Position numbers and translations under genes: made by a program. A DNA stretch of 64,000 bases. It comes from an uncultured Clostridia bacterium (GTDB taxonomy: Bacteria > Bacillota > Clostridia > Christensenellales > Aristaeellaceae). Of this stretch, positions 15,097 through 24,898 are shown piece by piece (the first letter of the stretch is position 1; the number at the start of each line of letters is the position of its first letter). The notes under the pieces were generated by a model. That model saw nothing but the letters and a program-made list of their open reading frames with translations, ran no database searches and was not told where the DNA came from. The stretch is taken from positions 20,871 through 84,870 of the forward strand of contig CAKTXR010000009.1 of assembly GCA_934631025.1 (NCBI GenBank), given 5' to 3'.

Positions 15097-17949
15097 TCAT
15101 TCCACGCTTCCCTCCGCCGCGAACACCTTCTTCAGGAACTGGCCGGTGTAGCTCGTCTCGTCCTGCGCGATCTGCTCCGGCGTGCCCTCGGCGATCACCG
15201 TGCCGCCCGCGTCGCCGCCCTCAGGCCCCATGTCGATGATCCAGTCGGCGATCTTGATCACGTCCAGATTGTGCTCGATCACCACCAGCGTGTTGCCCGC
15301 GTCGGCCAGCGATTGCAGGATCGAATTGAGCCGCGCCACATCCTCCATGTGAAGGCCGGTCGTCGGCTCGTCGAGCACATAGACCGTGCGGCCGGTCGCG
15401 CGGCGCGACAGCTCGGTGGCCAGCTTCACGCGCTGCGCTTCGCCGCCCGAGAGCTGCGTGGACGGCTGACCCAGCTTCACATAGCCCAGCCCTACGTCCA
15501 CCAGCGTTTGCAGCTTGCTGGCGATGCGCGGCAGCGGCGCGAAGAACTCGAGCGCCTCCTCGCAGGTCATGTCCAGTACCTCGCTGATGTTCCTGCCCTT
15601 GTAGCGCACCTCGAGCGTCTCGCGGTTGTAGCGCCGTCCCTTGCACACGTCGCAGGGGACGTACACGTCGGGCAAAAAGTGCATCTCGATCTTGACGATG
15701 CCGTCGCCGCCGCAGGCCTCGCAGCGCCCGCCCTTGGTGTTGAAGCTGAAGCGGCCGCTCTTGTAGCCGTGCGCGCGTGCGTCGCTCGTGGCGGCGAACA
15801 CCTCGCGGATGAGATCGAACACGCCGGTGTAGGTGGCGGGATTCGAGCGCGGCGTGCGGCCGATGGGGGTCTGATCGATGGCGATGATCTTGTCCAGCTG
15901 CTCCGTGCCGTCGATGCCGTCGATGCCGTCGTGCTCCAGCGCGCGCTCCTTCGAGCGGTTGAGCCGCTTCGACAGTTCGCGGTAGAGTATGCCGTTCACC
16001 AGCGAGCTTTTGCCCGAACCGGACACGCCGGTCACGCAGGTGATCACGCCCAGCGGGAAGCGCACGTCGACGTTCTTGAGGTTATGCGCCCGCGCGCCGC
16101 GCACGGTGATAAAGCCCGTGGGCGAGCGCCGCATCGCGGGCAGCGGCACGCGCCGTTTGCCCGAAAGATACTGACCGGTGAGCGAGGCGGGATTGGCCAT
16201 GACCTCCTCGGGCGTGCCCGCGGCCACGATTTCGCCGCCGTGACTGCCCGCGCCCGGCCCCACGTCCACCAGATAATCGGCATTCAGCATGGTCTCCGCG
16301 TCGTGCTCCACGACGATCAGCGTGTTGCCCAGATCGCGCAGCTTCTTGAGCGTGCCCAGGAGCTTTTCGTTGTCGCGCTGATGCAGGCCGATGCTCGGCT
16401 CGTCGAGTATGTAGAGCACGCCGGTCAGCGCCGAGCCGATCTGCGTCGCCAGCCGGATGCGCTGCGCTTCGCCGCCCGAAAGCGTCGCCGCCCCGCGCGA
16501 AAGCGTCAGATAGCCCAGCCCCACATCCTGCAAGAAGCCCAGCCGCGCATCGATCTCCCGCAGGATCTGCCGCGCGATGAAGGCCTGCTTTTCGTTCAGC
16601 TTCAGATCGGAGAAGAACGCGCGGCTCTTCACCACCGGCATATCGCTCACCTCGGCGATGGACCTGCCGCCCACCGTCACGGCCAGCGCTTCTCGCTTGA
16701 GCCGCTTTCCGCCGCAGTCCGGACAGGGCGATTCGCTCATGTACGCGCCCAGCTCGTCCTTCATCATCGAGGAATTCGTCTCGCGGAAGCGGCGCTCGAG
16801 ATTCGGAATAATGCCCTCGAACGGCGATGTAAACGTGCCCTTGCGCCCGCTGTCGTTCTCATAGGCGATGGTCAGCTTTTTGCCCTTCGTGCCGTAGAGC
16901 ACCGCGTCCAGCTGCTCCTTCGTGAGCTGCTCCACCGGCGTATCGAGCGAAAAGCCGTATTCCTGCGACAGGGCGGTCAGATATGCGCGCGCCATGCCGC
17001 TGCCGTTGTCGCCCGAGCGCCAGCCGCTCACCGACAGCGCGCCGTCGCTGAAGGATTTCGTGCGGTCGGGAATCACCGTGTCGGGGTCCACGCCCACCAC
17101 CATGCCGAGGCCCGTGCAGGTCGGGCACGCGCCGTAGGGATTGTTGAACGAGAACATTCGCGGCGACAGCTCCTCAAGGCTCACGCCGCAGTCCGGACAG
17201 GCGTAGTTCTGCGAAAAGAGCATATCCTCGCCATCCATGGGCGCGACGATCGCCAGCCCGCCGGCCAGCCGCAGCGCCGTCTCGAGCGAATCGGTCAAAC
17301 GCTGCTGGATGTCGCCGCGCACGACCAGCCGGTCGACCACCACGTCGATTGTGTGCTTTTTGTTCTTGTCGAGCGCGATTTCCTCGCCGATTTCGTAGAT
17401 GCTGCCGTCCACGCGCACGCGCACGAAGCCCTGCCGCCCCATGTCCTCGATCAATTTGACATACTCGCCCTTGCGGCCGCGCACCACCGGCGCCATGACC
17501 ATGACGCGCGTGCGCTCGGGCAGCGTCAGCACCTGATCGACGATCTGATCGACCGTCTGTCGGCTGATCTCACGCCCGCAGACGGGGCAGTGCGGCGTGC
17601 CCGCGCGCGCATAGAGCAGACGCAGGTAATCGTGAATTTCGGTCACTGTGCCCACCGTCGAGCGCGGATTGCGGGAGGTCGTTTTCTGGTCGATCGAGAT
17701 GGCGGGGCTGAGGCCCTCGATGGAGTCTACATCCGGCTTGTCCATCTGCCCCAGAAACTGCCGCGCGTACGACGAGAGCGACTCCACATAGCGCCGCTGT
17801 CCCTCGGCATAGAGCGTGTCGAACGCCAGCGAGCTTTTGCCCGAGCCGGACAGGCCGGTCACGACGGTCAGCTTGTCGCGCGGTATGACCAGATCGACAT
17901 TTTTGAGATTATGGACGCGCGCGCCCCGAATGATGATTTGACTGTTCAT
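15097..17949 (-). CDS. uvrA: Excinuclease ABC subunit A
   Basis: DNA-damage sensor ATPase of nucleotide excision repair. It loads UvrB at lesions. 950 residues, the usual family size. There are two ABC modules: the first Walker A is GLSGSGKS at residues 32-39, the second GVSGSGKS at about 640. Two LSGGEAQR signatures are present, each followed by a Walker B motif with LDEP. Zinc modules are visible as CPVCGREI, CPDCG...CPTC and CEACGGDG...CDVCKG. The start at 17949 has GGAG seven bases upstream. It lies 89 bases downstream of uvrB, so it is probably co-transcribed. A long antisense ORF over the gene is a GC-bias artefact. Confidence 0.98.
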   Translation of the reverse strand: MNSQIIIRGARVHNLKNVDLVIPRDKLTVVTGLSGSGKSSLAFDTLYAEGQRRYVESLSSYARQFLGQMDKPDVDSIEGLSPAISIDQKTTSRNPRSTVGTVTEIHDYLRLLYARAGTPHCPVCGREISRQTVDQIVDQVLTLPERTRVMVMAPVVRGRKGEYVKLIEDMGRQGFVRVRVDGSIYEIGEEIALDKNKKHTIDVVVDRLVVRGDIQQRLTDSLETALRLAGGLAIVAPMDGEDMLFSQNYACPDCGVSLEELSPRMFSFNNPYGACPTCTGLGMVVGVDPDTVIPDRTKSFSDGALSVSGWRSGDNGSGMARAYLTALSQEYGFSLDTPVEQLTKEQLDAVLYGTKGKKLTIAYENDSGRKGTFTSPFEGIIPNLERRFRETNSSMMKDELGAYMSESPCPDCGGKRLKREALAVTVGGRSIAEVSDMPVVKSRAFFSDLKLNEKQAFIARQILREIDARLGFLQDVGLGYLTLSRGAATLSGGEAQRIRLATQIGSALTGVLYILDEPSIGLHQRDNEKLLGTLKKLRDLGNTLIVVEHDAETMLNADYLVDVGPGAGSHGGEIVAAGTPEEVMANPASLTGQYLSGKRRVPLPAMRRSPTGFITVRGARAHNLKNVDVRFPLGVITCVTGVSGSGKSSLVNGILYRELSKRLNRSKERALEHDGIDGIDGTEQLDKIIAIDQTPIGRTPRSNPATYTGVFDLIREVFAATSDARAHGYKSGRFSFNTKGGRCEACGGDGIVKIEMHFLPDVYVPCDVCKGRRYNRETLEVRYKGRNISEVLDMTCEEALEFFAPLPRIASKLQTLVDVGLGYVKLGQPSTQLSGGEAQRVKLATELSRRATGRTVYVLDEPTTGLHMEDVARLNSILQSLADAGNTLVVIEHNLDVIKIADWIIDMGPEGGDAGGTVIAEGTPEQIAQDETSYTGQFLKKVFAAEGSVE

Positions 17950-18038
17950 GCTTTATCTCCGTCAGGCGGCTCTGCGCCGCGTGTTTTCCTTTTTTATACG
18001 CATGATTCTCTGCGCCGAAAACTGCCGTGCTCTGCCTG

Positions 18039-20054
18039 TCACCGCTTTCCCCGCTGCTTGCGGCGGCTGCGGCGCGATTTTTCGCCGTCGGCGCGCGGCG
18101 CTTCGCCCTTGAGCGCGAGCAGCTGATCACGCAGCGCGGCGGCCTTCTCGAAATCGAGCCGTTCGGCGGCCTCGAGCATGCTCTCCTCGAGCCGTGCGAT
18201 CGTGGCCTGCGTCTCCGCGTCGTCCAGTCCGGCGGCGGCCATCGCCGCGTCCTCGTCGGCGGGACGGCTGATCTCCATCAGCTTGTGCACAGCGGCGCTG
18301 ACCGATTTGGGCACGACGCCGTGCTCCTCGTTATACGCCTGCTGTATGGCGCGGCGGCGGTTGGTCTCGCCGATGGCCTTCTCCATCGATTCGGTCATCG
18401 CGTCGGCATACATGATGACGCGGCCGTCCACATTGCGCGCGGCGCGGCCGATCGTCTGGATCAGGCTGGTCTCGGAGCGCAGGAAGCCCTCTTTGTCCGC
18501 GTCGAGGATCGCCACAAGGCCGACCTCGGGCAGGTCGAGTCCCTCGCGCAGCAGGTTGATGCCCACCAGCACGTCGTATTCGCCCAGCCGCAGACTGCGC
18601 AGAAGCCGTATGCGCTCCAGCGTGTCCACGTCCGAATGCAGATATTCCACGCGTATCCCCATCTCGCGCAGATAGTCGGTCAGGCTCTCGGCCATGCGCT
18701 TTGTCAGCGTGGTCACCAGCGCGCGCTGGCCCTTCTTCGCGGTCTGGCGCAGTTCGCCCAGGAGGTCGTCCACCTGTCCGGTCGCCGGGCGCACGACGAT
18801 CTCCGGATCGATCAGGCCGGTGGGGCGGATGATCTGCTCCACCACCTGCTTTGCGCGCTGCATCTCATAGGGGCCGGGCGTGGCGGAGACGTAGATCACC
18901 TGCCTGACGCGCGCCTCGAACTCGTTGAACTTGAGCGGCCTGTTGTCGAACGCCGAAGGCAGGCGGAAGCCGTAGTCCACCAGCGTGCGCTTGCGGGCGT
19001 AATCGCCGTTGAACATGGCGCGGATCTGCGGCACGGTGACGTGCGCCTCGTCGATGAACACAATGAAATCGTCCGGAAAGTAGTCCATCAGCGTGAATGG
19101 CGGCTCGCCCGGCTGACGGCCGTCGAAATAGCGCGAGTAGTTCTCGATGCCGGTGCAGTAGCCGATCTCGCGCAGCATTTCGATGTCGTAATGCGTGCGC
19201 TGCTCCAGCCGCTGGGCTTCGAGCAGACGGCCGCTCTCGCGGAAGAGCTCAAGCCGCTCCTCGAGATCATGTTCGATCATCTCTATGCTGTGCTCGAGCT
19301 TCTCGCGCGATGTCGCGTAGTGCGATGCGGGATAGATCATGGCGTGCTTTAAGTGGCGCAGAACGCGCCCGGTCACCGCGTCCACCTCGGATATGCGCTC
19401 GATTTCGTCGCCGAAGAACTCCACGCGCACGGCGGTCTTTTCCGAGTTGGCCGGTATGATCTCCACAACGTCGCCGCGCACGCGGAACGTCGAGCGCTTA
19501 AACTCAAAGTCGTTGCGGTCGTACTGTATGTCGGCCAGCCGCGCGAGCAGCTCGTCGTGGTCGCATTCCTCGCCCTCGCGCAGCGATATGGACAGCCCCT
19601 CGTATTCGGCGGGGTCGCCCAGGCCGTATATGCAGCTCACCGAGGCCACGATGATCACGTCGCGCCGCTCGCTCAGCCACGCCGTGGCGCTGTGGCGCAT
19701 CCGGTCGATCTCGTCGTTGACCGCCGAGTCCTTCTCGATGAACGTATCGGTCGAGGGAATGTAGGCCTCGGGCTGATAATAGTCGTAATAGCTGACGAAA
19801 TAGCCCACCGCGCTGTCCGGGAAGAACTCGCGGAACTCGCCGGCCAGCTGCGCCGCCAGCGTCTTGTTGTGCGCGATGATCAGTGCCGGCCGCTGCGCCG
19901 CGCGGATGATATTGGCCATGGTGAACGTCTTGCCCGAGCCGGTCACGCCCAGCAGTACCTGATCGCGCAGCCCGTCCTTGAGGCCCTGCGCCAGCTTCTC
20001 GATGGCCTGCGGCTGATCCCCCTGCGGCTCAAACCGGCTGTTCAATTCAAACAT
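18039..20054 (-). CDS. uvrB: Excinuclease ABC subunit B
   Basis: Helicase-like component of nucleotide excision repair. It verifies damage and recruits UvrC. 671 residues. The N-terminal MFELNSRFEPQGDQPQAI is diagnostic, Walker A GVTGSGKT is at residues 36-43, and the beta-hairpin region is YDYYQPEAYIPSTDTFIEKD. DEAD-type FIDEAHVT and motif VI TIGRAARNVDG follow. The C-terminal UVR domain (IARLEESMLEAAERLDFEKA) contacts UvrC. The ATG at 20054 is preceded by GGGAGGAGGGG. A longer in-frame opening to 20468 runs through repeat R5 and is rejected. No LexA box was recognised upstream. Confidence 0.98.
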   Translation of the reverse strand: MFELNSRFEPQGDQPQAIEKLAQGLKDGLRDQVLLGVTGSGKTFTMANIIRAAQRPALIIAHNKTLAAQLAGEFREFFPDSAVGYFVSYYDYYQPEAYIPSTDTFIEKDSAVNDEIDRMRHSATAWLSERRDVIIVASVSCIYGLGDPAEYEGLSISLREGEECDHDELLARLADIQYDRNDFEFKRSTFRVRGDVVEIIPANSEKTAVRVEFFGDEIERISEVDAVTGRVLRHLKHAMIYPASHYATSREKLEHSIEMIEHDLEERLELFRESGRLLEAQRLEQRTHYDIEMLREIGYCTGIENYSRYFDGRQPGEPPFTLMDYFPDDFIVFIDEAHVTVPQIRAMFNGDYARKRTLVDYGFRLPSAFDNRPLKFNEFEARVRQVIYVSATPGPYEMQRAKQVVEQIIRPTGLIDPEIVVRPATGQVDDLLGELRQTAKKGQRALVTTLTKRMAESLTDYLREMGIRVEYLHSDVDTLERIRLLRSLRLGEYDVLVGINLLREGLDLPEVGLVAILDADKEGFLRSETSLIQTIGRAARNVDGRVIMYADAMTESMEKAIGETNRRRAIQQAYNEEHGVVPKSVSAAVHKLMEISRPADEDAAMAAAGLDDAETQATIARLEESMLEAAERLDFEKAAALRDQLLALKGEAPRADGEKSRRSRRKQRGKR

Positions 20055-20119
20055 CGACGAATCCCCCTCCTCCCGCGGCAGGCCGTCCCTGCCCGTGCGT
20101 GTCTTACATATAATCTGTG

Positions 20120-20455
20120 AACGGCTTTTTGTTCCCCCCCCGCGCACCCACGCCTGTGCCGGGGCTGTATCCGGCAGGCACAAACGCCGCGCCGGCGCGC
20201 AATTCACTGTCCCATAAAGCGGAACAGCGCCGCACTGTCGGAGACTTGCCAAACTCCAATTTATGGTTTGACAAGTCGTGTGGCGTCCGGCGGCAGCAAG
20301 TGGAAGCGGCTCAGCCGACCGTCTCTGCTCTATCGGAGACCTGCCTGACTCTGACCTATGGTCAGGCAGGTCGTGTACTGTTGCGCGGCAGCAAGTGGCT
20401 GTCGGCACAGCCGACCGGCAGCAAATGAAAGCAGGCTCAGCCTGTATTATACCAC
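20120..20455 (-). repeat. Composite hairpin repeat, copy R5 (two M4 hairpins and M5 units)
   Basis: From 20455 downward: M5 mini-hairpins CAGGCTCAGCCTG and GTCGGCACAGCCGAC, M4 at 20338-20372 (stem GACCTGCCTGAC, loop TCTGACCTATG, perfect), a third M5 (CGGCTCAGCCG), M4 at 20243-20277 (stem GACTTGCCAAAC, one C-A mismatch), then the GATATTCCGC-type module to 20130. Unlike most copies it lies upstream of uvrB, between divergent genes. Confidence 0.8.
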
Positions 20456-20560
20456 ATTTTCCGCGCATATCCAGTGCGAAGCGCGCCGTCGCAAGGATTT
20501 AAACTCGCGTTCGGTTTTGCGATGAGGGCGCGTTCTCCCGCAAGATTAACTCACCCACCC

Positions 20561-20589
20561 TTGCGATAGAGCAAAGCATGAGATATAAT
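20561..20589 (+). promoter_or_regulatory. Promoter of the DMT permease gene
   Basis: TTGCGA (20561-20566), 17-base spacer, TATAAT (20584-20589). Confidence 0.7.
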
Positions 20590-20626
20590 CATGCGTGCAT
20601 ACATTCATAAAGGAGAGATGTTTCCC

Positions 20627-21535
20627 ATGTGGTTCTGGCTTGCCCTGATTACGCTCCTGTGCTGGAGCGGAAGCGACCTGTTCAGCAAAATCGGCTGTCA
20701 GGGAGAGGACGATCACCTCGCGCACCTCAAGATGGTCATCGCCGTCGGCACGGTGATGGGCCTGCACGCCGCCTATGAAATCTTCGTCGGCGGCACGGAG
20801 ATCAGCTTTTCGATCATACTCACCTACCTGCCCGTCTCGCTGCTCTATATCGGCTCGATGACGCTGGGCTATATCGGCCTGAGATACATCGAGCTGTCGG
20901 TGTCCTCGCCCATTTGCAATTCCTCCGGCGCGCTGGTGGCGCTGATGACGCTCATCTTCCTGGGCGGCGAGGACTATTCCCCGCTGGCCATCGGCGCGAT
21001 ACTGCTCGTGTGCGTCGGCGCGATCGGTCTGGGCGTTGTGGACGCGACCGAAGACCCCGCGCTGCGCGCCGCCCGTCAGGAGCAGGGCAACCGCAAATAC
21101 GCCAAGAGCTTCCTCGCGCTGGCGCTGCCCGTGGCCTACTGCCTGCTCGACGCGGCCGGCACATTCGCCGACAACCGCGTGCTGGAGACGCTCAACGAGG
21201 GCAGCGCCAACTGCGCCTATGAGCTGACCTTCCTCGCCGCCGCGGTGCTTTCGTTCATCTATGTGGTCATCATCCGCAAGGATCGCCTGCTGCCCAAACG
21301 GGAAGCGCCGAAGTTCCTGGGCGCGATCTGCGAGACCGCCGGTCAGTTCGCCTATATCTACGCCATCGCCGACACCGAGCATCTGGCCATGTCCGCGCCG
21401 ATCATCAGCGCCTACTGCGCCGCCAGCGTGCTCTGGAGCCGCCTGTTCCTGAAGGAGAAGCTCTCCTGGAAGCACTATCTCATGATCGCGCTGGTCGTTA
21501 TCGGCATCGTCATCATGGGCGTGTTCGATCTGTAA
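20627..21535 (+). CDS. EamA/DMT-family transporter
   Basis: 302-residue inner-membrane protein with about ten predicted helices in two repeated halves, the drug/metabolite transporter fold. The first helix is MWFWLALITLLCWSGSDLFS, and the second half begins near KYAKSFLALALPVAYCLLDA. The C-terminal half carries AEHLAMSAPIISAYCA-like and FLKEKLSWKHYLMIALVVIG segments typical of EamA domains. The ATG at 20627 is chosen because AGGAG lies 11 bases upstream; ATGs at 20618 and 20591 are too close to, or upstream of, the ribosome site. A monocistronic gene with its own promoter and terminator. The substrate is unknown. Confidence 0.85.
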   Translation: MWFWLALITLLCWSGSDLFSKIGCQGEDDHLAHLKMVIAVGTVMGLHAAYEIFVGGTEISFSIILTYLPVSLLYIGSMTLGYIGLRYIELSVSSPICNSSGALVALMTLIFLGGEDYSPLAIGAILLVCVGAIGLGVVDATEDPALRAARQEQGNRKYAKSFLALALPVAYCLLDAAGTFADNRVLETLNEGSANCAYELTFLAAAVLSFIYVVIIRKDRLLPKREAPKFLGAICETAGQFAYIYAIADTEHLAMSAPIISAYCAASVLWSRLFLKEKLSWKHYLMIALVVIGIVIMGVFDL

Positions 21536-21549
21536 TCCCCCGCACTTTG

Positions 21550-21582
21550 AGCGAGCGTCTGTCGTCAGGCGCTCGTTTTTTG
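21550..21582 (+). terminator. Intrinsic terminator of the DMT permease gene
   Basis: CGAGCG...CGCTCG hairpin followed by TTTTTTG. Confidence 0.75.
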
Positions 21583-21785
21583 TGCAGCGAGTGGGGCCGC
21601 AGTCGTTTCGATCCCTTGCGCCAAAAGTCAGAAGATAACCAGCAGATCAAGCTGCGCAAACGGAATGCCCTCCTGCGTGGCGGCGCCGGTACTCCCGCAT
21701 ACAGCGCATGGAGCGCCGCTCTTCGTCCCTCGCGGCGGAAGTCACAGATTTCCGTGTTCATATGCCAGCAGCTTGAGCCGCCCCA

Positions 21786-21838
21786 CACACAGCGAACGAC
21801 CCGCGCGACATATCGCCGTACGGGTCGTTCGCTTTATG
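21786..21838. other. Isolated 12-bp hairpin in a 525-base gap
   Basis: GCGAACGACCCG pairs perfectly with CGGGTCGTTCGC (about 21791-21832) around a 17-base loop. It may be a terminator remnant. The rest of 21583-22060 holds no supported gene; a T-arm-like fragment at 21939-21967 is discussed under rejected items. Confidence 0.45.
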
Positions 21839-22060
21839 AAAGGAGAAGAGCGGCTGCCCCTGACCCGCCCTCGCGGCGCGTCAGCATCCGGTGGTGACAG
21901 TGCTCGATGACAGTGCGCCTGTTACGGTGCTGAGGATGACAGTGACTGGAGGAATCGAACCCCCTCGGTATGCCTCGTCATACCCGCCAATCTGAGTGGC
22001 CGCCTTGCCCCGCGGCCGAAGGGTTGATGCTCGCCCGCGCCGCTACCGCCGCTCTCCCGC

Positions 22061-22519
22061 TCAGTTTTCGATCAGTTCGGTCGCCCAGTTGGCGGCCTGA
22101 ATGCGGTTGTCCAAGAGCCGGAAATCGCGGCTCAGATCGTCGGCCTGCCTCTGCAGCGCGCGCACGTCCACGGCGGGCAGCTGGCGAATCTCGTCGCCGC
22201 GCGAACGCTGAGCCAGACAGCTGGCCTGACTCACCGCGTCCCGCAGGATGCTGATGCGCATTTTCATCACATCGCGCCGCGCCAGCGCGTCGGACAGCGG
22301 CGCGTCGTCCACGATCGCCGCCATGTTCGTGCGGTTGATCGCGATGATCAGCGTCTCCAGCCGCTGCAATGCCGCGTCCAGCTCGGTCAGCAGCGTCTCG
22401 GGCGGCTCCACGGGCTTCACGCCCTCCTGCATGACCACATTGTTGGACAAACGCGCGCGCAGCTGCTCGACGCGCCGGTTCAGATCCGCGCGCTCCTGAA
22501 GCGCTTCGGCCAGTTTCAT
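22061..22519 (-). CDS. DIP1984-family protein (septicolysin-like)
   Basis: 152 residues, mostly helical. It starts MKLAEALQERADLNRRVEQL and contains EPPETLLTELDAALQRLETL and INRTN, the pattern of the DIP1984 family of small cytoplasmic coiled-coil proteins found in Actinobacteria and Bacillota. The family has no established function; the name septicolysin comes from an old annotation. The ATG at 22519 has GAGGTGA upstream; a longer opening to 22759 has no ribosome site. It stands alone. The 370 bases upstream (22520-22891) show no gene or clear promoter. Confidence 0.8.
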   Translation of the reverse strand: MKLAEALQERADLNRRVEQLRARLSNNVVMQEGVKPVEPPETLLTELDAALQRLETLIIAINRTNMAAIVDDAPLSDALARRDVMKMRISILRDAVSQASCLAQRSRGDEIRQLPAVDVRALQRQADDLSRDFRLLDNRIQAANWATELIEN

Positions 22520-22891
22520 ATCGCTCACCTCGTTTTTCGTGTCGTTCAGGCTTTTTCTTCCTGCCGTATATCTCTTAGTCGCAGTTGCCGCGCCGTTTGT
22601 TGCGTCATTATGCAAACAGGCCGGTCTTATTCGACTTTGCGCCGCTCTCACATGGGAGAAGGTTCGGAACGCGTTTCCCGAAGCCACGGCAAAAGCGCCG
22701 GTCTTTTGAGAAAGCGCCAGCCGCGCACAGCGGACGCAATCTTCCCGCTCCAAGCTCATCAGATGAGGTCATTCCGCACAAACAGGGGATAACTCGCTTC
22801 CGCGTAAGCCTTAGTATGCGCGCCAACCACAGCCTTTTGGAAAACCGCTGTCCACCGGCGACAGATGCGGCCGTTCCCTCGCCCTTCCTCG

Positions 22892-24301
22892 TCACCCGTC
22901 GTACGAATAGCTCCACGCAGCTTTCATCTGATCGACCAGAGTCTGCGCGTCCCAGCTTTTCGCGCTGTTCAGGCGGCTGTTGGAATCGTTCACGCGCACG
23001 CGGCCATCGCCGTCAAGGCCGGTCAACACGATGAAATGGCCGGTGTATGTGAAGTCGCCCGGCTTCATCGAAGCGATGATCACGCGTCCCCGCGCCAGCG
23101 TATCGGCGATCGCGTCCGCCGACAGTGTGACGCGCTCCGCGTCCAGCCCGTAATGCGCCGCGCCCTGCGTCATCAGCGACCACGACGTGCCCGAGCCGGG
23201 CGTGTAATAGCCCTGTTGCTCCGAATAGCAGGCCACGGCATAGGGATTTGCATCGGTCTCGCCGGTCAGGCCGCACACCACCATCGACAGGCACGTCGGC
23301 CCGCAGCCGTTGACCGCGAGATAGTTGCCGCCATAGTCCTCATAGCCCCAGCGCTCGTCCCACTGGATGAACAGCGGCACAACGCCCTTCTTCACCTCGC
23401 CGGACACGTCCTTCGAGGGATGATCGCGGTAATGCGCGGGATAGTCGCTCACAAAGCCCGCCGCTTCTGGATACTTCTCCGCGAATACTTGCAGCGCTTC
23501 GGGAATCTCGACCGGCCGCGAGCGCCCGCCGACCGCCAGAACCGCAATCAGCAGCACGCCCGCCGCGCAAAGCACAGCCGCCATGCGCCGAATCCTGCGC
23601 GCGCCGCCAACGCGCTGCCTGCGTCTCACGCCCGCCGAACGCCCAGCGCCCGCCGCACCGAATGCAGCCGACTCGCCGCGCGCACTTTCGCCGTCCGCCG
23701 TATCCGCAGTGCGCGTCTCGACGCTATCAACCGCAGCCTGCCGCGCTTCGCTGCGCCGCGTCTCATTGCACGCCAAACGCGCATCCTCCCGCCGCACAGC
23801 GTCAACCGCGCCGCTTCCATGGGCGGGGGATTCTTCCCGCGTCCCGCTCTGCGCAGGCCGTCCGGCGCTGCTCCCCTCGTCCGCACTGCAAGCAGCAGCC
23901 TGCCGTGCAGCCGCATCGCCGCTGTCAGCACGCCGCAGCCGCACCGCGCGCCGGATCACAAAAAACGTGCCCCACGCCGCCCAGAACAGCAGGCTGAACA
24001 GCAGCGCGCCGGTCTCGTCGATCACGCCCGCCATGCCCAGCGCCAGCGTCAGCCCGATCCAGAGCGCGCCGCTCAGGACCATGCCCGCAGCGCCCCACAC
24101 CAGCCGCGCGCCGCGCCGTCTCGAGCGCCCCCGCTGCCTGAACGCGAGCGCCATGCCCCACGCGCACAGATAGAGCGCCGTGAGCGGTACAGCGTCCTCC
24201 GCAGTCATGCCGTGCTCCCACGACAACAGCTCAATCATCACAAGCCAGAGCGCCGCGGCCAGCCCCAGCAGCCCCGCCGCGCGCAGCAGCCTTTTTATCA
24301 T
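22892..24301 (-). CDS. Membrane-anchored C39-like cysteine peptidase domain protein
   Basis: 469 residues. Four N-terminal hydrophobic segments (within about 1-120) are followed by a long low-complexity, charged, Ala/Arg/Ser-rich linker (about 125-240) and one more membrane helix (RRIRRMAAVLCAAGVLLIAV). The extracytoplasmic C-terminal domain (about 290-469) is of the peptidase C39-like type: PLFIQWDERWGYEDYG, then the catalytic-type NGCGPTCLSMVVCGLTG (Cys), and FTYTGHFIVLTGLDGDGRVR (His) with VNDSNS (Asp). The active-site trio looks intact. The ATG at 24301 follows GGAGG; the ATG at 24322 would place the ribosome site inside the gene. The substrate is unknown; wall or peptide processing is possible. 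Confidence 0.8.
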   Translation of the reverse strand: MIKRLLRAAGLLGLAAALWLVMIELLSWEHGMTAEDAVPLTALYLCAWGMALAFRQRGRSRRRGARLVWGAAGMVLSGALWIGLTLALGMAGVIDETGALLFSLLFWAAWGTFFVIRRAVRLRRADSGDAAARQAAACSADEGSSAGRPAQSGTREESPAHGSGAVDAVRREDARLACNETRRSEARQAAVDSVETRTADTADGESARGESAAFGAAGAGRSAGVRRRQRVGGARRIRRMAAVLCAAGVLLIAVLAVGGRSRPVEIPEALQVFAEKYPEAAGFVSDYPAHYRDHPSKDVSGEVKKGVVPLFIQWDERWGYEDYGGNYLAVNGCGPTCLSMVVCGLTGETDANPYAVACYSEQQGYYTPGSGTSWSLMTQGAAHYGLDAERVTLSADAIADTLARGRVIIASMKPGDFTYTGHFIVLTGLDGDGRVRVNDSNSRLNSAKSWDAQTLVDQMKAAWSYSYDG

Positions 24302-24400
24302 CCTCACAGCGACGACCTCCACCCATTCCGGCCGAGTTCCCCTCGGCCCTGTCTTATCATTAGACGAGATCGCCGCCGCCCATGATGAGCGCGCACCGTG

Positions 24401-24898
24401 TTAAATCCCCGCGCCGCGCCGAACCTTCCTGAAGAACAGCAGATCAATCAGCGCGCCGTCGATCACCGCGTCGTATATCCGAAAGCCGCCGAACAGCACG
24501 ACGCTCGAGAGCGCCGCTGCGGCCACAACGCCCGCGGCGATCACGCGCCCCAGCCAGCCCTTCTCCTTCGTATACCAGACCAGCGCGGCCATGACCGGCG
24601 TACACAGCGCGAACACCGTCCAGCCTATGATGAACGTGCGGCTGTACACGCCGTGCGTGAGCGCCGCCGCCGCGTAATAGGTCGCGAGCATTCCCAGACA
24701 AAACAAAAGCACATTGACCGCCGCGCGCTTCGGCGAAGAACTGTATACGCTGATGAGCGCGCCCAGCAGTATCCACACCGCCATCTGCGAGAAGATTTCG
24801 CCCAGATTCTGCGTGTAAATGTCCAAGAGCCGCGCGATCACGCCGATCGCCAGCCCGCACACCGCCATGACCGGCGGCGACAGGAGCTTTTTTCTCAT
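24401..24898 (-). CDS. Small integral membrane protein, unknown function
   Basis: 165 residues with about five hydrophobic segments (VMAVCGLAIGVIARLL, MAVWILLGALISVY, VLLFCLGMLATYYAAAA, FIIGWTVFALCTPVMAAL, VIAAGVVAAAALSSVVLFG) and a basic C-terminus. Not recognised. The start at 24898 has GAGGAGG nine bases upstream. It is 99 bases upstream of, and co-oriented with, the C39-like gene, so the two may be co-transcribed. Confidence 0.7.
   Translation of the reverse strand: MRKKLLSPPVMAVCGLAIGVIARLLDIYTQNLGEIFSQMAVWILLGALISVYSSSPKRAAVNVLLFCLGMLATYYAAAALTHGVYSRTFIIGWTVFALCTPVMAALVWYTKEKGWLGRVIAAGVVAAAALSSVVLFGGFRIYDAVIDGALIDLLFFRKVRRGAGI

Noticed and set aside
15271..18126. 951-codon open frame antisense to uvrA, and similar long antisense frames over uvrB, gltB, asnB, putP and others
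   Set aside because: They are shadows of high GC at third codon positions. They lack ribosome sites and resemble no family, while the sense frames are clear known genes.
21939..22060. tRNA-like fragment on the reverse strand: T arm GGGGG-TTCGATT-CCTCC preceded by a GGTATG...CATACC stem like a class II variable arm
   Set aside because: No acceptor 5' strand matching AGTCACT and no proper D arm could be found upstream, and the anticodon arm pairs poorly. At best it is a decayed Ser/Leu-type tRNA.
22655..22890. Hammerhead-like CTGATGAG on the reverse strand near 22760
   Set aside because: The required GAAA core and flanking stems were not found.
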